64,000 nucleotides of DNA from Streptomyces sp. LUP30 (GCF_001746365.1 NZ_MJAJ01000004.1:212190-276189); one strand, 5' to 3'. Numbered from the stretch's first letter, positions 17,065-26,375 are shown. Translations and numbers: made by a program. The notes: a model not told the origin generated them from the sequence alone.

Positions 17065-17991
17065 TCATGCCCATGACGCCCCGGGCGGAAGAGCGCGGCC
17101 CTGGAGACGGAACTCCTCGAGCGTCTGGAGGAACCGCTCCGTCACGGCGGGGAGGGACCGCCGAACGCGCACCGCGATGTCCAGGCGCCGGTCCACCACC
17201 GGGTCCACCAGAGGACGGCAGACGACGGACCCGGCGCCCATCAGCGGGAGCACGAGGGCGGGCATCGCCGACACCCCGAGGCCGGCGGCCACCAGTCCCC
17301 CCACCGTCGCGACACTGCCCGCCTCGGCCGCCGGTACCGTGTGCGCGTCGATCTGGGCGAACGCCGCATCGGTGAGCCGGCGCACGCTGGAGTCGCGCCC
17401 GACGGCCAGGAACGGCTGACGGGCCAGATCCTCCCAGGCGATCTCGGGGCGGTCGGCGAGCGGGTGGCCTCTCGGCAGCACCGCGACGAATCGGTCCCTG
17501 ACCAGGGGGCGATGGTCCAGACGCTCCGACGGGTCACCGACGGTGGTGATCGCGAAGTCGGCGTCACCGGACAGGACCCGGTCCAGTACCGACCGCTCCA
17601 GGCCGTCGAGGAGGCGGACCGCCACCTGCGGCCGACGCTCGCGGAAGTCGGAGATCACCTGCGGCAGGAGCACCGCGGCGACCGAGGGCAGGGTCGCCAC
17701 GGCGACCGTTCCCGACTCGCCGAGCAGATATCGCCTGAGCTCCTTCATGCCCGCCCGGTGGGCGGTGACGATCTGCTCGGCGACCCGCAGGGCCTCCACG
17801 CCCGCCGCGGTCAACTGCACGTTACGGGTGTCCCGTGCCAGGAGCTGGACGCCGAGTTGCCGCTCCAGATCCGCGACCGCGCGGCTGAGCGAGGACTGCG
17901 ACACGTGCATCTCCACGGCGGCCGCGGTGAAGCTCGCGGCCCGGGCGACGGCCGTGTACGCCGCCAGTTGACGCAGGGTGGGGGCCTCCAT
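17065..17991 (-). CDS. LysR family transcriptional regulator
   Basis: A 308-residue LysR-type regulator. The winged helix-turn-helix is at residues 1-65 (LRQLAAYTAVARAASFTAAA, VSQSSLSRAVADLERQLG), followed by the periplasmic-binding-protein-like effector domain (LPSVAAVLLPQVISDFRERR, DFAITTV). The ATG at 17991 gives the normal family length. It lies between the CoA-transferase/lyase operon and the divergent CitMHS transporter, with a matching T-N11-A palindrome before each. It therefore most likely activates both in response to the transported acid or its product. Confidence 0.92.
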   Translation of the reverse strand: MEAPTLRQLAAYTAVARAASFTAAAVEMHVSQSSLSRAVADLERQLGVQLLARDTRNVQLTAAGVEALRVAEQIVTAHRAGMKELRRYLLGESGTVAVATLPSVAAVLLPQVISDFRERRPQVAVRLLDGLERSVLDRVLSGDADFAITTVGDPSERLDHRPLVRDRFVAVLPRGHPLADRPEIAWEDLARQPFLAVGRDSSVRRLTDAAFAQIDAHTVPAAEAGSVATVGGLVAAGLGVSAMPALVLPLMGAGSVVCRPLVDPVVDRRLDIAVRVRRSLPAVTERFLQTLEEFRLQGRALPPGASWA

Positions 17992-18025
17992 GGCCGACGA
18001 GCATAGAGCGCCCACGCTTGAACTG

Positions 18026-18040
18026 ATGCTCTTAACGCAT
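18026..18040. promoter_or_regulatory. LysR-type operator between lysR and the transporter
   Basis: ATGCTCTTAACGCAT has ATGC-N7-GCAT arms and fits T-N11-A, 35 bases upstream of the lysR start and 136 bases before the transporter start. It shares ATGC-N5-ACGCATGAA with the site at 17019-17033. Confidence 0.65.
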
Positions 18041-18175
18041 GAACAGATCTCGGTTTGATGCTGGACACTGAGCAGTTGGTGCTTCGAAACTCTCGCGTAA
18101 CACCTCGGCCGGCCTTCCCCCGCCCAGCCCCGCTCGCCAACGCCGAGGGCCCGTCCCCGAGAAAGCGAGCGCCGC

Positions 18176-19618
18176 ATGCTGGCAGCCCTGGGCTTCGCCA
18201 CGATCGCCCTCATCCTGCTGCTCACCATGAGCCGACGCGCCTCGGTGCTCGTCGCCCTGATCCTGCTTCCGGTGCTGGCGGCGCTCATCGGTGGGTTCGC
18301 GGGCGATCTCGGCGAGCTGATTCTCGGGGGGCTGTCCAAGGTGGCGCCCACCGGCATCATGATCGCCTTCGCGGTCCTGTACTTCAGCCTGATGGTGGAC
18401 GCCGGGCTCTTCGACCCCCTGATCCGCGCCCTGTTGCGCGCGGCGCAGGGCGACCCGTTGCGGATCACCGTCGCAACGGCCGTCCTCACGCTGTGCGTGG
18501 CCCTGGACGGCGACGGCGCCTCCACCTTCCTCATCACCGTCTCCGCGCTGCTGCCGGTCTACAAGAGACTCGGAATGAACCCCCTGGTGCTGTCCGGAGT
18601 GGTCTGCCTGGGCGCGGGCGTGATGAACATGATCCCCTGGGGCGGCCCGACCGTACGCGCCATGGCGGCGCTGAAACTGGACAGTTCCGAGGTCTTCAAC
18701 CCCGTACTGCCGGCGATGGGCTTCGGCATCGCCTGGGTGCTGCTGGCCTCGTACCTTCTCGGCCGCAGGGAGCGCGACCGTCTCGGCGCGCTGTCCCCGC
18801 GAGGTCCGGCCACGGCCGTGCTCAAGGGCGTCGAGGACAACGTGGACGACCGCGAACCCGCCGCTTCGACGACTGCCACGACTGCCACGACTGCCGAGTC
18901 GAGTGAACGGGCCGCTCCGCCGGCGGCCGAGGGTCACGACCGCCCGGTCCTGCGATCCCCCGGGGACGGGCCCGGTACCGTCCGGGTCCCGCCGCCGCGG
19001 ACCTGGCTGAACATCTTCAACCTCCTGCTCACCATCGTCCTCGTGGTCTGCCTGATCCGGGAAGTGCTGCCGCTTCCGGTGCTGTTCGTCCTCGGCTTCG
19101 CCATCGCGGTGCTGGTCAACCACCCCACCTGGGAACAGCAGCAGGCGCTGCTCGACAAGCACGCCAAGAGCGTGGTCCTGGTCACCACGATGATCTTCGC
19201 GGCCGGCGTCCTCACCGGGATCCTCAGCGGCACCAAGATGCTCGACGAGATGGCCGAGACGCTCGTCTCCGTCGTCCCCGACTCGTTCGGCTCGCATCTG
19301 CCCGTCGCCGTGGCCGTCACCGGCATGCCCCTCAGCCTGCTCTTCACCCCGGACGCCTACTACTTCGGGGTGCTGCCCGTACTGGCCGAGACCGCGAGCG
19401 GGTTCGGCACGGATCCGGCCGAGGTCGCACGGGCGGCCATTCTCGGCCAGATGACCACGGGGTTCCCGCTCAGTCCGCTCACCGCGTCCACGTTCATCCT
19501 GGTCGGCATGAGCGGTGTGTCGCTCGGAGAGCACCAGCGTTTCGTCTTCCGCTGGGCCTTCGCCACCACCCTCGTCATGACCGCCGCCGCCCTGCTGACC
19601 GGCGCCTTCTCGCTGTGA
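18176..19618 (+). CDS. CitMHS family citrate/organic-acid:proton symporter
   Basis: A 480-residue membrane transporter of the CitMHS family (metal-citrate:H+ symport in Bacillus CitM/CitH). It has about 12 hydrophobic segments. Typical motifs are LSKVAPTGIMIAFAVLYFSL, LDGDGASTFLITVSALLP, NMIPWGGPT, and in the second half TGMPLSLLFTPDAYYFGVLP and GFPLSPLTASTFILVG. A hydrophilic central loop (about 200-265, with a TATTATTA stretch) joins the two halves and is longer than expected. It is divergent from the LysR gene. With the CoA-transferase and lyase it forms an uptake-and-cleavage module for a tri- or dicarboxylic acid. Confidence 0.88.
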   Translation: MLAALGFATIALILLLTMSRRASVLVALILLPVLAALIGGFAGDLGELILGGLSKVAPTGIMIAFAVLYFSLMVDAGLFDPLIRALLRAAQGDPLRITVATAVLTLCVALDGDGASTFLITVSALLPVYKRLGMNPLVLSGVVCLGAGVMNMIPWGGPTVRAMAALKLDSSEVFNPVLPAMGFGIAWVLLASYLLGRRERDRLGALSPRGPATAVLKGVEDNVDDREPAASTTATTATTAESSERAAPPAAEGHDRPVLRSPGDGPGTVRVPPPRTWLNIFNLLLTIVLVVCLIREVLPLPVLFVLGFAIAVLVNHPTWEQQQALLDKHAKSVVLVTTMIFAAGVLTGILSGTKMLDEMAETLVSVVPDSFGSHLPVAVAVTGMPLSLLFTPDAYYFGVLPVLAETASGFGTDPAEVARAAILGQMTTGFPLSPLTASTFILVGMSGVSLGEHQRFVFRWAFATTLVMTAAALLTGAFSL

Positions 19619-19793
19619 CCGGCGCCCCGGGGCCGAGCGGAGCCCCCGCCGGCCGCACCACTCCCGGCTGCCACCGCACCTACCGCGCCAGAGCCCCCTG
19701 ACGCGCCACCCGCTGGGGAGTTCGCAGGCGGACGACCGGTCCACGCACCGCGGCACCCGGTCCGGGTGCCCCCACCGACCGAGACGAGGGCTC

Positions 19794-21218
19794 ATGAGAG
19801 GGATCACCAGACGCACGGTGCTCACCGCCACCGCGGGTGCGGTCACGGCGCCGGCCGTGAGCACGGCGACCGCCACGGCCGCCGACACCACGACAGTCAC
19901 CTCCGGAGCACGACACCCCGAAGGACGACATTCCGAAGTACGGCATACGGCATCCGGACCCGATCCGGTCGTGCGGACGGACCTCCTCACGCAGGTGACG
20001 CCGAGGAACAACTGGCTGGTGACGGCCGTCGCCCTCCAGTACTCGCAGCGCATCGACCTACGCGGCGGGACGGTCCCGCCCACCGCCTTCCGGGTGCAGG
20101 CCACCGTGGGCGGACGGACAGCGGCTCGCACGGTGACCCGGATCTACTCCAACGCCAGCGCTGAAGTGGACGACCGATCCCGGCCAGGACGGCCGGGGGA
20201 CCGCCTGATCATCGAACTCGACCCGAACGACCTCGACGCACGGGCCGCCGGCGCCGATCCCCTTCCGCTCGACCGCGCCTACTCCGTCAGACAGATCGCG
20301 GACGTGCGCACCCCGCAAGGCGAACTGGTGCTCAAGGCCGGTCCGTTCGCGAACCGGAACGACGACGTCATCACTCCCGTGGTCGATGACTTCACCGCCG
20401 GCTCCTTCACCGACTCCACAGGATTCGAGCTGGCCTTCCGGCTGTACCAGCCGGCGGGATTCATACGGAACCCGCAGACCCGCACGAGGTACCCGCTCGT
20501 CGTCACCCTGCACGGCGGTGGCGAAGTCGCGGACAACAACACGACTCAGCTCACCTCCAACCGGATCGCGGTCACGTTCGCCAAACCGGAACGACAACGT
20601 CGCAACCCCGCGTTCGTTCTCTCTCCGCAGATTCCCCTGCCCCGTCCCATGGACGGACCCGACGGCACGGACTGGACCGACGCAAAAGTCCGGGCCGCGC
20701 TGATCGAACTCATCGACGCCTTCGTGCGTGAGCACTCCCGTGCCGTGGACACGGACCGGCTCTATGTCGTGGGCCTGTCCTCAGGCGGGCGCGGCATCTA
20801 CAGCCTCCTGGCGAAGCGACCCGACATGTTCGCGGCCGCCCTGCCCACGGCCGGCTGGGGCGACGCCGCCACCATGGACAGGATCACGCACATCCCCATC
20901 TGGGCCGACCACTCCGTGGACGACCCGGTCGTCCCCTACCGGGAGGGCCGGTTCGGCAAACCCGGCACCTGGACCCTGATGAACGCCCTGGAGACCGCCG
21001 GTGCACCGGTCACCCGCGGGGAGTGGGCCAACGATCTGCCGAAGGCGCAGTTCGAGGCCCGGTCGCGGGAACTCCTGCGGCAGGCCCGGGCCACGCGCAG
21101 CCACGTCCTGTTCACGAGCTACACCCCCGGAACGACACCGGTGAGCCCGCACTTCGCATGGGCCCAGACGTACGAGAACGACGTGGTCGTCGACTGGCTC
21201 TTCGCACAGTCCCGGTAG
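19794..21218 (+). CDS. Secreted carboxylesterase with N-terminal Ig-like domain
   Basis: A 474-residue exported esterase. The N-terminus TRRTVLTATAGAV is a Tat-type signal. Residues about 60-200 look like the beta-rich esterase Ig-like domain. The alpha/beta-hydrolase domain follows: LVVTLHGGGEVADNN (oxyanion hole), nucleophile Ser in VVGLSSGGRGIYSLLA (G-x-S-x-G), a likely acid in DHSVDDPVVPY and a C-terminal His in SPHFAWAQ. GAGGG lies before the ATG. It is first of three rightward secreted hydrolases and probably removes acyl groups from plant polymers or polyesters; the substrate is inferred only. Confidence 0.8.
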   Translation: MRGITRRTVLTATAGAVTAPAVSTATATAADTTTVTSGARHPEGRHSEVRHTASGPDPVVRTDLLTQVTPRNNWLVTAVALQYSQRIDLRGGTVPPTAFRVQATVGGRTAARTVTRIYSNASAEVDDRSRPGRPGDRLIIELDPNDLDARAAGADPLPLDRAYSVRQIADVRTPQGELVLKAGPFANRNDDVITPVVDDFTAGSFTDSTGFELAFRLYQPAGFIRNPQTRTRYPLVVTLHGGGEVADNNTTQLTSNRIAVTFAKPERQRRNPAFVLSPQIPLPRPMDGPDGTDWTDAKVRAALIELIDAFVREHSRAVDTDRLYVVGLSSGGRGIYSLLAKRPDMFAAALPTAGWGDAATMDRITHIPIWADHSVDDPVVPYREGRFGKPGTWTLMNALETAGAPVTRGEWANDLPKAQFEARSRELLRQARATRSHVLFTSYTPGTTPVSPHFAWAQTYENDVVVDWLFAQSR

Positions 21219-21241
21219 CAGGCCGCCCACGGGGGCCACCC

Positions 21242-21264
21242 GTGTCCACCACCGTGGCGGACAC
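21242..21264 (+). terminator. Weak hairpin after the esterase gene
   Basis: GTGTCC pairs with GGACAC across an 11-base loop, 24 bases after the stop codon. Confidence 0.35.
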
Positions 21265-21314
21265 CACCCGATCCGGCACGGACCGTCGAACACTTTTCCC
21301 GGTGAGGAGCCCGC

Positions 21315-23774
21315 ATGGAGCTCGACCGCACATCAGTACGACGTCGCAGGAAAGGCCGGTTACGCCGCACGGCTCTGATCGCGGGAGCGAGCGCGATGCT
21401 CCTTGCCGCGGGCACGGCCCCGGCCCCCGGCGCCTCGGGCGCGGACGCGGCCGACGCCCGGGTCACCGTCGCCGCGTCGCACCGCGTCGCCGCCCTCATC
21501 GCGCGGATGTCGCTGGACGAGAAGCTGTCCTTCGTCCATGGAAGCACCGATCCCCGTGCGCTCGGCCAGGCCGGATACATCCCCGGGGTTCCCCGCCTCG
21601 GCATCCCCGAACTGCGGCTCACCGACGGTCCGGCGGGCGTCCGGGTCAACGCGCACGCCACCGCGATGCCGGCGCCGGTCGCGCTCGCATCGTCCTTCGA
21701 CGACCGGCTGGCCCGTACGTACGGCCAGGTCATCGGACGCGACGGCCGCGCGCTCGGCCAGGACGTGCTGCTCTCACCGATGACGAACATCATCCGGGTG
21801 CCGTACGCGGGGCGGAACTTCGAGACCTTCAGCGAGGACCCGCTGCTCAGCTCCCGCATGGTGTCCGGCGAGATCGGGGGCGTCCAGAGCCAGGGCCTGA
21901 TCGCCACCGTCAAGCACTACGCGGAGAACAACCAGGAAGACAACCGCATGGGCGTGAACGTCGGAGTCGACGAGCAGACCCTGCGTCAGATCGAGCTGCC
22001 CGCCTTCGAGGCCGCCGTCAAGGCCGGTGCCGGTGCGGTGATGTGCTCGTACAACTCGGTGAACGGCAGGCACGGCTGCGGCAGCGAGGAACTGCTCGAC
22101 TCGATCCTCAAAGAGCAGTGGGGCTTCAAGGGCTGGGTCATGTCGGACTGGGGCGCGGCCCACGCGACGACCGACATCGTGAACGGCCTCGACCAGGAGA
22201 TGCCGAGCGGCGTCTTTCTGGGCGACGAACTGAAGACCGCGATAAAGAACGGCACCATCCCGGTCTCGGAGCTGAACGACGCGGTCGCGCGCATCCTGGG
22301 CCAGATGAGGAAATTCGGTCTCCTCGCCGGTGCCGCGGGCCGACGGCCCGCACGCGACCCGAAGGGCGGCGCCAGGATCGCGCAGAAGGTGGCCGAGGCC
22401 GGCTCGGTCCTGCTGAAGAACACCGGCAAGGCACTTCCGCTGACCGGCGCGGACACCAGCATCGGACTCATCGGCCCGACCGCGAAGACGCCGAAGGTCA
22501 CCGGCGGCGGCAGTTCCTACGTCGTACCGGACTCCGCGTCCTCGCCGCTGGCCACCATCACGCAGCGGGCCGGCCGGAAGGCCACGGTGCGCTATGCGGC
22601 CGGCGGTGACAACACGGGCGCCCCCATCCCCGCGACGGTCCTCAGCCCCGCCCTGCCGGTCGGCCCGGACGGCACGATCCCCGTCACACCGGACGCCTCC
22701 TTCGACTACAGCGGCACTCTCACCGTGCCGGCTGCCGGCGACTACTCCTTCGTCTACGACCTTCCCGCCGCGTACGGCATGCTGAAGATCGACGGCAGGA
22801 GCGTCATCACCGGTTTCCTGGGCTCCAGCAGCGCCACGGTGCACCTCGCGGCGGGAACGCACAGCGTCGCGGCCGGCGCCCTCGCGATCCAGGGCGCACC
22901 GACCAAGATCCGGTTGAACTGGGTCACCCCGCAGGCCGCGCGGACCGCCCGGGAGCAGGCCGTGGCCCTGGCCCGCCAGGTGAAGACCCCCGTCGTCTTC
23001 GCCTACGACGACGGCACCGAGGGCTTCGACCGGAAGAGCCTCTCCCTGCCTGCCGACCAGAACGGGCTCATCTCCGCCGTCGCCGACGCCAACCCGAACA
23101 CGATCGTCGTCCTGAACACGGGATCGTCGATCACCATGCCGTGGCTGTCCAAGGTCAAGGCGGTGCTCGACACCTACTACCCCGGGGAGAACGGGGCCGA
23201 GGCCACCGCCCGGCTGCTCTACGGCGATGTGAACCCGTCGGGCAGGACCACCCAGACGTTCCCCGCGAGCGAGTCCGCCACACCGGTCGCCGGCGACCCG
23301 CTCAGGTACCCGGGAGTGAACGACCAGGAGAACTACTCCGAGGGCGTCTACGTGGGCTACCGCTGGTACGACAAGGAGAAGGCCGCCCCGCTGTTCCCCT
23401 TCGGCTACGGCCTGTCGTACACGTCCTTCGCCTACCGCGACCTCGCGGTACGGCAGGGTCACGGCGGGGTGAGCGTCTCGTTCACCCTGAAGAACACCGG
23501 CACCCGCGACGGAGACGAGGTCGCCCAGGTCTACGTCGGTGCGAGCCCGAGGACCAACGCGCCGCAGGCGGTGCGCTCGCTGGGCGGCTACCGGAAGGTG
23601 CACCTGCGCGCCGGTGAGTCGAGGACCGTACGCATCCGGGTCGACGCACGGCAGTTGAAGTACTGGAGCACGTCCGCCCACGCCTGGGTGCTCGGCACCG
23701 GGCACCGTGAGGTGTGGGTCGGCTCCTCGGCGCGGACGCTCCCGCTGCACGGCGGCGTCGACGTCACCCGCTGA
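21315..23774 (+). CDS. Secreted GH3 beta-glucosidase-type enzyme with PA14 domain
   Basis: An 819-residue exported glycoside hydrolase family 3 enzyme. An Arg-rich N-terminus and hydrophobic core give a signal peptide ending near residue 45. The catalytic barrel holds LRLTDGPAGVR, the KHYAENNQE substrate site and nucleophile Asp278 in WVMSDWGA. A PA14-like insert lies at about 445-560, inside the second GH3 domain as in many Streptomyces enzymes. A fibronectin-III-like domain closes the protein (KNTGTRDGDEVAQVYVG). GAGGAG precedes the ATG. Codon 16, in the signal peptide, is TTA (21360-21362), implying bldA-dependent translation. Likely releases terminal sugars from oligosaccharides. Confidence 0.92.
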   Translation: MELDRTSVRRRRKGRLRRTALIAGASAMLLAAGTAPAPGASGADAADARVTVAASHRVAALIARMSLDEKLSFVHGSTDPRALGQAGYIPGVPRLGIPELRLTDGPAGVRVNAHATAMPAPVALASSFDDRLARTYGQVIGRDGRALGQDVLLSPMTNIIRVPYAGRNFETFSEDPLLSSRMVSGEIGGVQSQGLIATVKHYAENNQEDNRMGVNVGVDEQTLRQIELPAFEAAVKAGAGAVMCSYNSVNGRHGCGSEELLDSILKEQWGFKGWVMSDWGAAHATTDIVNGLDQEMPSGVFLGDELKTAIKNGTIPVSELNDAVARILGQMRKFGLLAGAAGRRPARDPKGGARIAQKVAEAGSVLLKNTGKALPLTGADTSIGLIGPTAKTPKVTGGGSSYVVPDSASSPLATITQRAGRKATVRYAAGGDNTGAPIPATVLSPALPVGPDGTIPVTPDASFDYSGTLTVPAAGDYSFVYDLPAAYGMLKIDGRSVITGFLGSSSATVHLAAGTHSVAAGALAIQGAPTKIRLNWVTPQAARTAREQAVALARQVKTPVVFAYDDGTEGFDRKSLSLPADQNGLISAVADANPNTIVVLNTGSSITMPWLSKVKAVLDTYYPGENGAEATARLLYGDVNPSGRTTQTFPASESATPVAGDPLRYPGVNDQENYSEGVYVGYRWYDKEKAAPLFPFGYGLSYTSFAYRDLAVRQGHGGVSVSFTLKNTGTRDGDEVAQVYVGASPRTNAPQAVRSLGGYRKVHLRAGESRTVRIRVDARQLKYWSTSAHAWVLGTGHREVWVGSSARTLPLHGGVDVTR

Positions 23775-23864
23775 CTCCCGGCTCGCACCATCGGCCGGGT
23801 GACGAGCCGCGTCCGATGCCGGGCCCGCCCAGGCAGGCCCGGCTCCCTTCCCCCCAACCACCGA

Positions 23865-23896
23865 GGGCGCCGGCGGCACCGCCGCGGCCGGCGCCC
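23865..23896 (+). terminator. Hairpin between GH3 and carboxylesterase genes
   Basis: GGGCGCCGGC pairs perfectly with GCCGGCGCCC around a 12-base loop that can fold further. It ends just before the carboxylesterase ribosome-binding site, so it may also attenuate or mask that site. Confidence 0.5.
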
Positions 23897-23916
23897 GGCG
23901 AGAGAGGCCCCCCTCC

Positions 23917-25614
23917 ATGACTGCCAGCAGAATCCGTACTGCCCTGGGCGGCGCGTTGGCCATGTCCCTCGCCGTCGTCGGGCTGCTGCCCGCGACGGCG
24001 TCCGCGAGTGCGCCGACCGTGGTGTCCACCGACGAGGGCGCCGTGCGCGGCGCCACCTCGAACGGCGTAGAGAGGTTCCTCGGCATCCCGTACGCGGCGA
24101 CGCCCACCGGCTCCCTGCGCTGGAAGCCGCCGCGGCCCGCGGCACGGTGGACCGGCGTGCGGGAGGCGGCCGACTTCGGCCGTCCCTGCCCCGTACTGCC
24201 CAGCGGCAACGGACCACGCAGCGAGACCGAGGACTGCCTCGACGTCAACGTGTGGCGGCCGTCGGGCGTCCGGGCCGGCGCCCGTCTTCCGGTGCACGTC
24301 TTCGTCCACGGCGGAGGCCTGACCAACGGCAGCGGCTCGCAGAACGACGAGTCGAAGCTCGTCAAGGAGACGGGTGTCATCGGCGTCTCGGTCAACTACC
24401 GGCTCGGCGTCTTCGGCTTCCTCGGCCTGCCCGCCCTCACCGCGGAGGGCGGCGAGTCCGGCAACTACGGGTTCATGGACCAGCAGGCCGCGCTGCGCTG
24501 GGTGCAGCGCAACATCTCCGCCTTCGGCGGGAACCCCGGTGAGGTCACCATCGACGGCGAGTCCGCGGGCGGCTGGTCCGTCTGCGGTCATCTGGTGTCG
24601 CCCGGCTCGCGCGGGCTGTTCGCCCGCGCCATGATCCAGAGCGGTTCCTGTGTCAGCGGACCGCAGGCCCGGTCGGAGGCCGCCGGGACGGCGTTCGCCC
24701 GGCAGGCGGGCTGCGACGGCACGGACCAGGCGGCCGTCCTCGACTGTCTGCGGTCGGCTTCGGTGGGCACGCTCCTCGACGCGAGCCGGACCTTCTCGTC
24801 CGGCTTCGTGGACGGGACCGAGACGTTTCCGACCGCGGCACGCGAGGCGCTGGACGGCGGGCGATTCGCTCGTGTGCCCGTGGTCGTCGGCGCCAACCGT
24901 GACGAGGGACGCACCTTCGCCGCCGGGTACATAGGCGCGGGCAAGGAGGCCTATCTCGCCTTCGTCCGGGGAATCGGCGGCGTCCGCGCCGACGAGGTCC
25001 TCGCCCGTTACCCCTGGCCCGACACGTCCGACCGGTACACCGCGGCGTACCTCATCGGCGCGATCATGACCGACTCGGGGATGATCTCGGGGATCGGCGG
25101 GTGCGGGCTCCGCTCGCTCGCCCGGACCCTCGAGCGGTACACCCCCACCTATGCGTACGAGTTCGACCACCGGACCGGCCCTGGCCTGACGCAGATCCCC
25201 GGCTACGTCTGGGGGGCCGGCCACGCCGCCGAACTCGCCTACATCTGGCCCAGCTTCAACAACGGCACACCCATCGCTCCGCTGTTCAACGCCGACGAGC
25301 GCCGGCTCGCCCACGAGATGACGCGCGACTGGGGCGCGTTCGCGAAGACCGGCCGGCCGTCCGCCGCCCGGCAGACGGTCTGGCCCGCCTATCACAGCGG
25401 CGAGGGCCTGATGCTGTCGCTGCGGGCGGGGGGGCAGGAGTGCCCTGATCGGCGACGACCAGTACGCGACGGAACACCAGTGCGCGTTCTGGGACACGAT
25501 GCCGGGCACACAGCCCTCCTGAACAGGCCGGGGGACCGGAAACGGAGCATCGGCCACCGCGCCGGTCCCCCACTCCGCCGAGGCAACGTCAGGGACCGCG
25601 GGGGACCGCCCTGA
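23917..25614 (+). CDS. Secreted type B carboxylesterase, frameshifted near the C-terminus
   Basis: An exported type B carboxylesterase (signal peptide about 1-33, ending ASAS). Family marks are FLGIPYAATPTGSLRWKPP, EDCLDVNVWRP, VFVHGGGL, nucleophile Ser in TIDGESAGGWS, Glu in NRDEGRTF and His in WGAGHAAELAYIW. As read, the frame ends at 25614 with an unrelated Arg/Pro-rich tail. At the G7 run 25428-25434, removing one G restores the family ending (ALIGDDQYATEHQCAFWDTM) and a stop at 25520-25522, just before a terminator hairpin. So the natural protein should be about 534 residues. The change is either a recent mutation or a sequencing error; the catalytic core is intact. Confidence 0.85.
   Translation: MTASRIRTALGGALAMSLAVVGLLPATASASAPTVVSTDEGAVRGATSNGVERFLGIPYAATPTGSLRWKPPRPAARWTGVREAADFGRPCPVLPSGNGPRSETEDCLDVNVWRPSGVRAGARLPVHVFVHGGGLTNGSGSQNDESKLVKETGVIGVSVNYRLGVFGFLGLPALTAEGGESGNYGFMDQQAALRWVQRNISAFGGNPGEVTIDGESAGGWSVCGHLVSPGSRGLFARAMIQSGSCVSGPQARSEAAGTAFARQAGCDGTDQAAVLDCLRSASVGTLLDASRTFSSGFVDGTETFPTAAREALDGGRFARVPVVVGANRDEGRTFAAGYIGAGKEAYLAFVRGIGGVRADEVLARYPWPDTSDRYTAAYLIGAIMTDSGMISGIGGCGLRSLARTLERYTPTYAYEFDHRTGPGLTQIPGYVWGAGHAAELAYIWPSFNNGTPIAPLFNADERRLAHEMTRDWGAFAKTGRPSAARQTVWPAYHSGEGLMLSLRAGGQECPDRRRPVRDGTPVRVLGHDAGHTALLNRPGDRKRSIGHRAGPPLRRGNVRDRGGPP
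25530..25571 (+). terminator. Terminator after the restored carboxylesterase stop
   Basis: GGGGGACCGG pairs perfectly with CCGGTCCCCC across a 22-base loop. It falls right after the stop codon of the frame-corrected gene but inside the uncorrected frame, which supports the frameshift reading. A second hairpin (GTCAGGG/CCCTGAC, 25588-25615) follows. Confidence 0.6.
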
Positions 25615-25664
25615 CATGGTTTCCTGCGAAGGTGCGGCGGCGTCCTCGGCGGACACGTGGGGGG

Positions 25665-26216
25665 TCAGTAGCCGTTGCCGCCTCCCGACCCGCTGGGGGA
25701 GGGGCCGGGCGCGGTGCCGGTGATCGGGGCGCCGCTCGGGTCGAGCACGTACCAGGCGCCGCCGAAGGCCGTGCTGCCCTGGCCCGTGGTGTCGCCCGGC
25801 TTGGCGTCCTGGGCGAAGCGGTAGAGGGGATGGCCGTTGTAGGTGACCTGGGTGGTGTGGTCGTTCCGGGGGGTGGTGCCGACCAGGGCGTCGTTCACTC
25901 CCTGGGCGCTGGGCCGTCCGGTGGTGGTGTCGGGCGGCCATGCCTGGGCGCAGCCGCCGTAGCAGTGCGAGGTCGTGCCGCTGTCGGCCTGGAACAGATA
26001 CAGGGTCCGGCCCGATCCGTCGACGAGGATCCGGCCGAGCGCGGAGCTGTGCGCCTGCAGCGTGCCGGATCCGCCGGTGGCGGGCGCCGAGCTGCTGGAC
26101 GGAGACGACGATCCGGCGGACGGAGACGATGAGCCGGAGGTGCCGGAGCTTCCGCATCCGGCGGCGAAGGCCGCGACGGCGGTCGCAGCCGCTGCGATGG
26201 TGGCGGCGCGGTGCAT
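25665..26216 (-). CDS. Lipoprotein with YxFxxD secreted repeats (Lipoprotein_15)
   Basis: A 183-residue lipoprotein. The N-terminus AAATAVAAFAAGC is a lipobox signal with Cys at about residue 21, followed by a Ser/Gly/Pro-rich linker. The mature part has two copies of the secreted repeat: LYLFQADSGTTSHCYGGCAQ and LYRFAQDAKPGD. It ends in a Gly/Ser-rich tail. Proteins of this family are secreted or membrane-anchored; their role is unknown. I chose the ATG at 26216, which starts the signal peptide and has a purine-rich GGAAAGAAG upstream; the frame stays open to 26375. It converges with the carboxylesterase gene. Confidence 0.85.
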   Translation of the reverse strand: MHRAATIAAAATAVAAFAAGCGSSGTSGSSSPSAGSSSPSSSSAPATGGSGTLQAHSSALGRILVDGSGRTLYLFQADSGTTSHCYGGCAQAWPPDTTTGRPSAQGVNDALVGTTPRNDHTTQVTYNGHPLYRFAQDAKPGDTTGQGSTAFGGAWYVLDPSGAPITGTAPGPSPSGSGGGNGY

Positions 26217-26375
26217 GAGGTTCTTCTTTCCGCTGGGACCTCCTGCCGCGACACGTGCGGCAGGTCTGGTCCAGGGGCCCACCCTGGAGCGGGTCCATAG
26301 TTCAATACGTCCGATACTCCCCTTTGGTTCACTTATGCGCCCGTCGTGTCCGTCGTGCCCGTCGGCGGACGCCAA

